From Geodermatophilus poikilotrophus (lineage in GTDB: Bacteria > Actinomycetota > Actinomycetes > Mycobacteriales > Geodermatophilaceae), in contig NZ_FOIE01000003.1 in the NCBI RefSeq assembly GCF_900111455.1, positions 62,001 through 126,000 on the forward strand: a DNA stretch of 64,000 bases. Direction: 5' to 3'. Shown here piece by piece: positions 62,080 to 64,000 of the stretch. Position 1 is the stretch's first letter, and every line of letters begins with the position of its first letter. The position numbers and the translations under genes are program-made. The notes beneath the pieces were generated by a model. The model had not been told where the DNA came from and made no database searches. It saw only the letters and a program-made list of their open reading frames with translations.

Positions 62080-62915
62080 CAGGTGCGCTCGGGATAGCGG
62101 GCGCGGACGAAGCAGTAGGCGCCGAACGCGGCGATGCCGACGGCAACCAGCGTCAGCAGCACCCGGCCGAAGGGGGCGCCGAGGATGGTGCGCAGCGCAC
62201 CGTCCAGCCCGGTGGCCCGGGCCGGGTCGAAGGTGACGGCGGCGTAGACCAGCAGCCCGCCCACCACGCCCAGCGCCACGCCCTTGGCGGGGAAGCCGAC
62301 CTGTCCCAGTCGGGTGACCAGCCGGGTCGTCTGCGGGGAGGCCGAGCCCAGCTCGACCTCCTCGAGGAACCGCTTCGACACGCCCTTGTGCACCAGGTAG
62401 GCGCCGACGCCGATGACGACGAGGCCGACGAGCGCCACGAGCCAGCGTCCGGCCGGCCAGCCGAAGACGCCGGCCGCCGACTGCTGGCCCCCGCTCGAGC
62501 CTCCGCTGGTCGCGGTGCGGACGGCCAGCACGGCGAGCACCAGGTAGAGGACGGCCTTGGCGACCGACTTGACGGTCTTCTCCAGGGCCTTCTTCCGGGC
62601 GTCCCCGGACGACGACAGCGGGCTCCGCCAGCGCAGCACCTCGGCCGCCTGCCAGGCCGCGAGCGCGACCAGCCCGACGGCGAGCAGCCACAGCAGCGGC
62701 CGGCCCAGCGGCTGCTCGGCCAGCGTGGCCAGTGCGCCGGCCTGGTCGGCGGACTCGCCACTGCCCCCACCCCAGGCCAGCTGGAGTGCCAGCCAGGCGA
62801 GCAGCAGGTGGACCACGCCGTAGGCGATCAGCCCGACGCGGGCCAGGTGCTCGAGGGCGTCGCTGTCGCCCGCCCGGCCCGCGGCTCCCGCGGCGCGCCC
62901 CGTCGTCCCGCTCAT
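62079..62915 (-). CDS. DUF1206 membrane protein (first paralogue)
   Basis: 278 residues with about six membrane helices. ARVGLIAYGVVHLLLAWLALQLAWG and LGQVGFPAKGVALGVVGGLLVYAAV mark the repeated DUF1206 units, ending with FGAYCFVRARYPERT, nearly the same end as the second paralogue (FGVYALARARYPDRDPST). Both thus arose by tandem duplication. ATG 62915 has GGAGGAG about 7 nt upstream. Function unknown; probably an integral membrane protein acting with the DUF2254 product. Confidence 0.88.
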   Translation of the reverse strand: MSGTTGRAAGAAGRAGDSDALEHLARVGLIAYGVVHLLLAWLALQLAWGGGSGESADQAGALATLAEQPLGRPLLWLLAVGLVALAAWQAAEVLRWRSPLSSSGDARKKALEKTVKSVAKAVLYLVLAVLAVRTATSGGSSGGQQSAAGVFGWPAGRWLVALVGLVVIGVGAYLVHKGVSKRFLEEVELGSASPQTTRLVTRLGQVGFPAKGVALGVVGGLLVYAAVTFDPARATGLDGALRTILGAPFGRVLLTLVAVGIAAFGAYCFVRARYPERT

Positions 62916-63093
62916 GGCCGGCTCCTCCCCGAACGCTGCACCGTCCCCCGCGAGATGATCAGCGTGGCACAGCGCGGAGTCGGCCGCTCCCGGCGAGATC
63001 GGCGACTGGCCCCGACACGACTGGCTCGGCGACGACGGGGCCGGCCTGCGGCGGGCCGCGGCCGCCGTCGGCCGGTGAGGGACACTCTGTGTC

Positions 63094-63723
63094 GTGGCGA
63101 GCGGTGCAGCGGTGACGGCGGGGGAGCGGACGAGTCCGGAGCAGGCCCGGCGGGCGTGGCCCCGGTGGCTGGTCGGCGGGGTCGCGCTGCTGGTGGTCGC
63201 CGCGGTCGCGGTCTTCTGGGCAGACGGCGGCGCGCGGCTGGTCCTGGGGGCGGGCGGCGCGCTCCTGGCCTGGCGCGGCGGGCAGCTGGCGGCCGGGGCC
63301 GCCGGCCGGGGACGGGCGGTGGGCTGGGCGGTGGCCGCCGCCGGCGTGCTCGCCCTGACGTTCGCGTTCGGCTCCGCGGGCGTCGCGGGCTGGGTGCTCC
63401 TGGTGGCCGTTCCGGCCGGGCTGCTCGCCGGGGCGCTGACGCTGCTCGGCAGGGGCGGTGCGGTGCGCCGCAGCGGCCAGGCCGCCCTCATCTGGTGGGC
63501 GCTGGTCACCGGCCTGCTGGTCGTCACCGGGCTGCTGGCCGACTGGGAGCGCGCGGCCGACGGTGCCACCCTCGTCGGGGCGCTGGGCCTGGGCCTGCTG
63601 GGCGTCGTCCTGCTCGTCGGTGCCTCGAGCCTGCGGGCCATCGCCGCACAGCCGGCGCCGGCCCGGCCCGCGGCCTGCGCCGGGTGCGCGTGCGGCGCCG
63701 GCGGCTGCGGCATCCCGCGCTGA
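63094..63723 (+). CDS. polytopic membrane protein with Cys-rich tail
   Basis: 209 residues. About six membrane helices (WLVGGVALLVVAAVAVFWA; LVLGAGGALLAWRGGQLAAG; AVGWAVAAAGVLALTFAFG; AGWVLLVAVPAGLLAGALTLL; AALIWWALVTGLLVVTGLLA; ATLVGALGLGLLGVVLLVGA), then ACAGCACGAGGCG with four cysteines in 13 residues at the C-terminus. The clustered Cys could bind a metal or form disulfides. I do not recognise the family. GTG 63094 is probably leaderless (CACTCT 5 nt upstream). Divergent from the DUF1206 operon. Confidence 0.75.
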   Translation: MASGAAVTAGERTSPEQARRAWPRWLVGGVALLVVAAVAVFWADGGARLVLGAGGALLAWRGGQLAAGAAGRGRAVGWAVAAAGVLALTFAFGSAGVAGWVLLVAVPAGLLAGALTLLGRGGAVRRSGQAALIWWALVTGLLVVTGLLADWERAADGATLVGALGLGLLGVVLLVGASSLRAIAAQPAPARPAACAGCACGAGGCGIPR

Positions 63724-63795
63724 GCGTCCGACCCGGCCAGGCAACGCCGGTTGCGTGCCGGTTCACCCCCGGCCCGGCGGGGCACCCCTCCGACC

Positions 63796-64000
63796 GTGAC
63801 CGGACACGTCTTCGTCGTCGGCGCCGACCTGCGCCGGCTGGTGTGCGACGACGTCCTGGTGCCCACCGACCGGTCGTTGCGGGTCACTCCCTCGTGGCGC
63901 GGCATGCTGCCCGACGACGTCGTGACCAGCGAGGACCGCGGCGGCGTCTGCCTCGACCTCCGCTGGCGCGGGGACGAGCGGGTGCTGGAGCTGCCCGGCG
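63796..64000 (+). CDS. hypothetical protein, 3' end beyond window
   Basis: GTG 63796 opens a frame that stays open to the window edge (68 complete codons). It begins TGHVFVVGADLRRLVCDDV and continues with LVPTDRSLRVTPSWRGMLPDDVV. The VFVVGADLRRL start looks like the first strand and loop of a nucleotide- or NAD-binding domain, but too little is visible to name a family. Third positions are G/C-rich as in real genes here. No ribosome site or clear -10 was found. Confidence 0.5.
   Translation, partial: MTGHVFVVGADLRRLVCDDVLVPTDRSLRVTPSWRGMLPDDVVTSEDRGGVCLDLRWRGDERVLELPG

Overview
The window is very GC-rich actinobacterial chromosome. Third codon positions are almost always G or C, GTG starts are common, many gene pairs overlap by GTGA or ATGA, and many genes look leaderless. 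Gene content and a family of GC-rich repeats in the gaps suggest a soil or stone-dwelling actinomycete of the Geodermatophilaceae type (Blastococcus, Geodermatophilus, Modestobacter); this placement is an inference. I see no rRNA, tRNA, CRISPR array, phage or insertion sequence, so this looks like ordinary chromosome made of small metabolic and regulatory modules.

Layout. 0-8.6 kb: DUF1801 protein, PanE-like reductase, divergent TetR/MFS pair with a clear operator, alpha/beta hydrolases, YbjJ-like MFS, MarR plus SnoaL-like protein. 8.6-14.3 kb: a 51-residue membrane protein, a YghZ-like aldo/keto reductase, an AHSA1 protein and a coiled-coil protein divergent across a 57-bp palindrome, DinB divergent from a WYL regulator across a 28-bp operator-like palindrome, and an SDR. 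14.3-18 kb: FAD oxidoreductase, membrane diguanylate cyclase, and a PDZ serine protease without an export signal. 18-24 kb: a tight co-directional run of amylosucrase, YbdK-type carboxylate-amine ligase, SDR, erythromycin-esterase-like protein and esterase. 24-26.3 kb: type II NADH dehydrogenase and a hydrolase.

26.4-34.1 kb is a complete sugar module: ROK regulator, MglA/RbsA-type ABC ATPase, permease, sugar-binding lipoprotein, Gfo/Idh/MocA dehydrogenase and a TIM-barrel isomerase/epimerase-type protein. A strong promoter with an operator-like palindrome precedes it, and hairpins bracket the binding-protein gene. 34.3-42 kb: cupredoxin lipoprotein, hydrolase and small protein divergent from an ArsR-like regulator, DoxX protein, DEAD-box RNA helicase, GlxA-type regulator divergent from an MFS carrier. 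42-49.3 kb: a chained operon of PPK2, aldehyde dehydrogenase and GMC oxidoreductase, divergent from a 1026-residue sacsin/Hsp90-like ATPase.

49.5-56.4 kb: a small gene that looks like only the C-terminal domain of the rRNA dimethyltransferase RsmA, a two-helix membrane protein, a lone STAS protein, and a five-gene branched-chain-amino-acid-type ABC operon (livFGHMK order) ending in a strong terminator. 56.4-64 kb: MFS carrier, thiolase and SDR, then an overlapping minus-strand chain of two DUF1206 paralogues and a DUF2254 protein, a polytopic membrane protein with a cysteine-rich tail, and the start of an unrecognised gene cut by the window edge.

The points most worth following up are the lone RsmA C-terminal domain, the sacsin-like ATPase beside the PPK2 operon, the sugar module with its dehydrogenase/TIM-barrel pair, the palindromes in divergent promoters, and the dispersed repeats, one of which appears to be read as the N-terminus of a DUF1206 protein.
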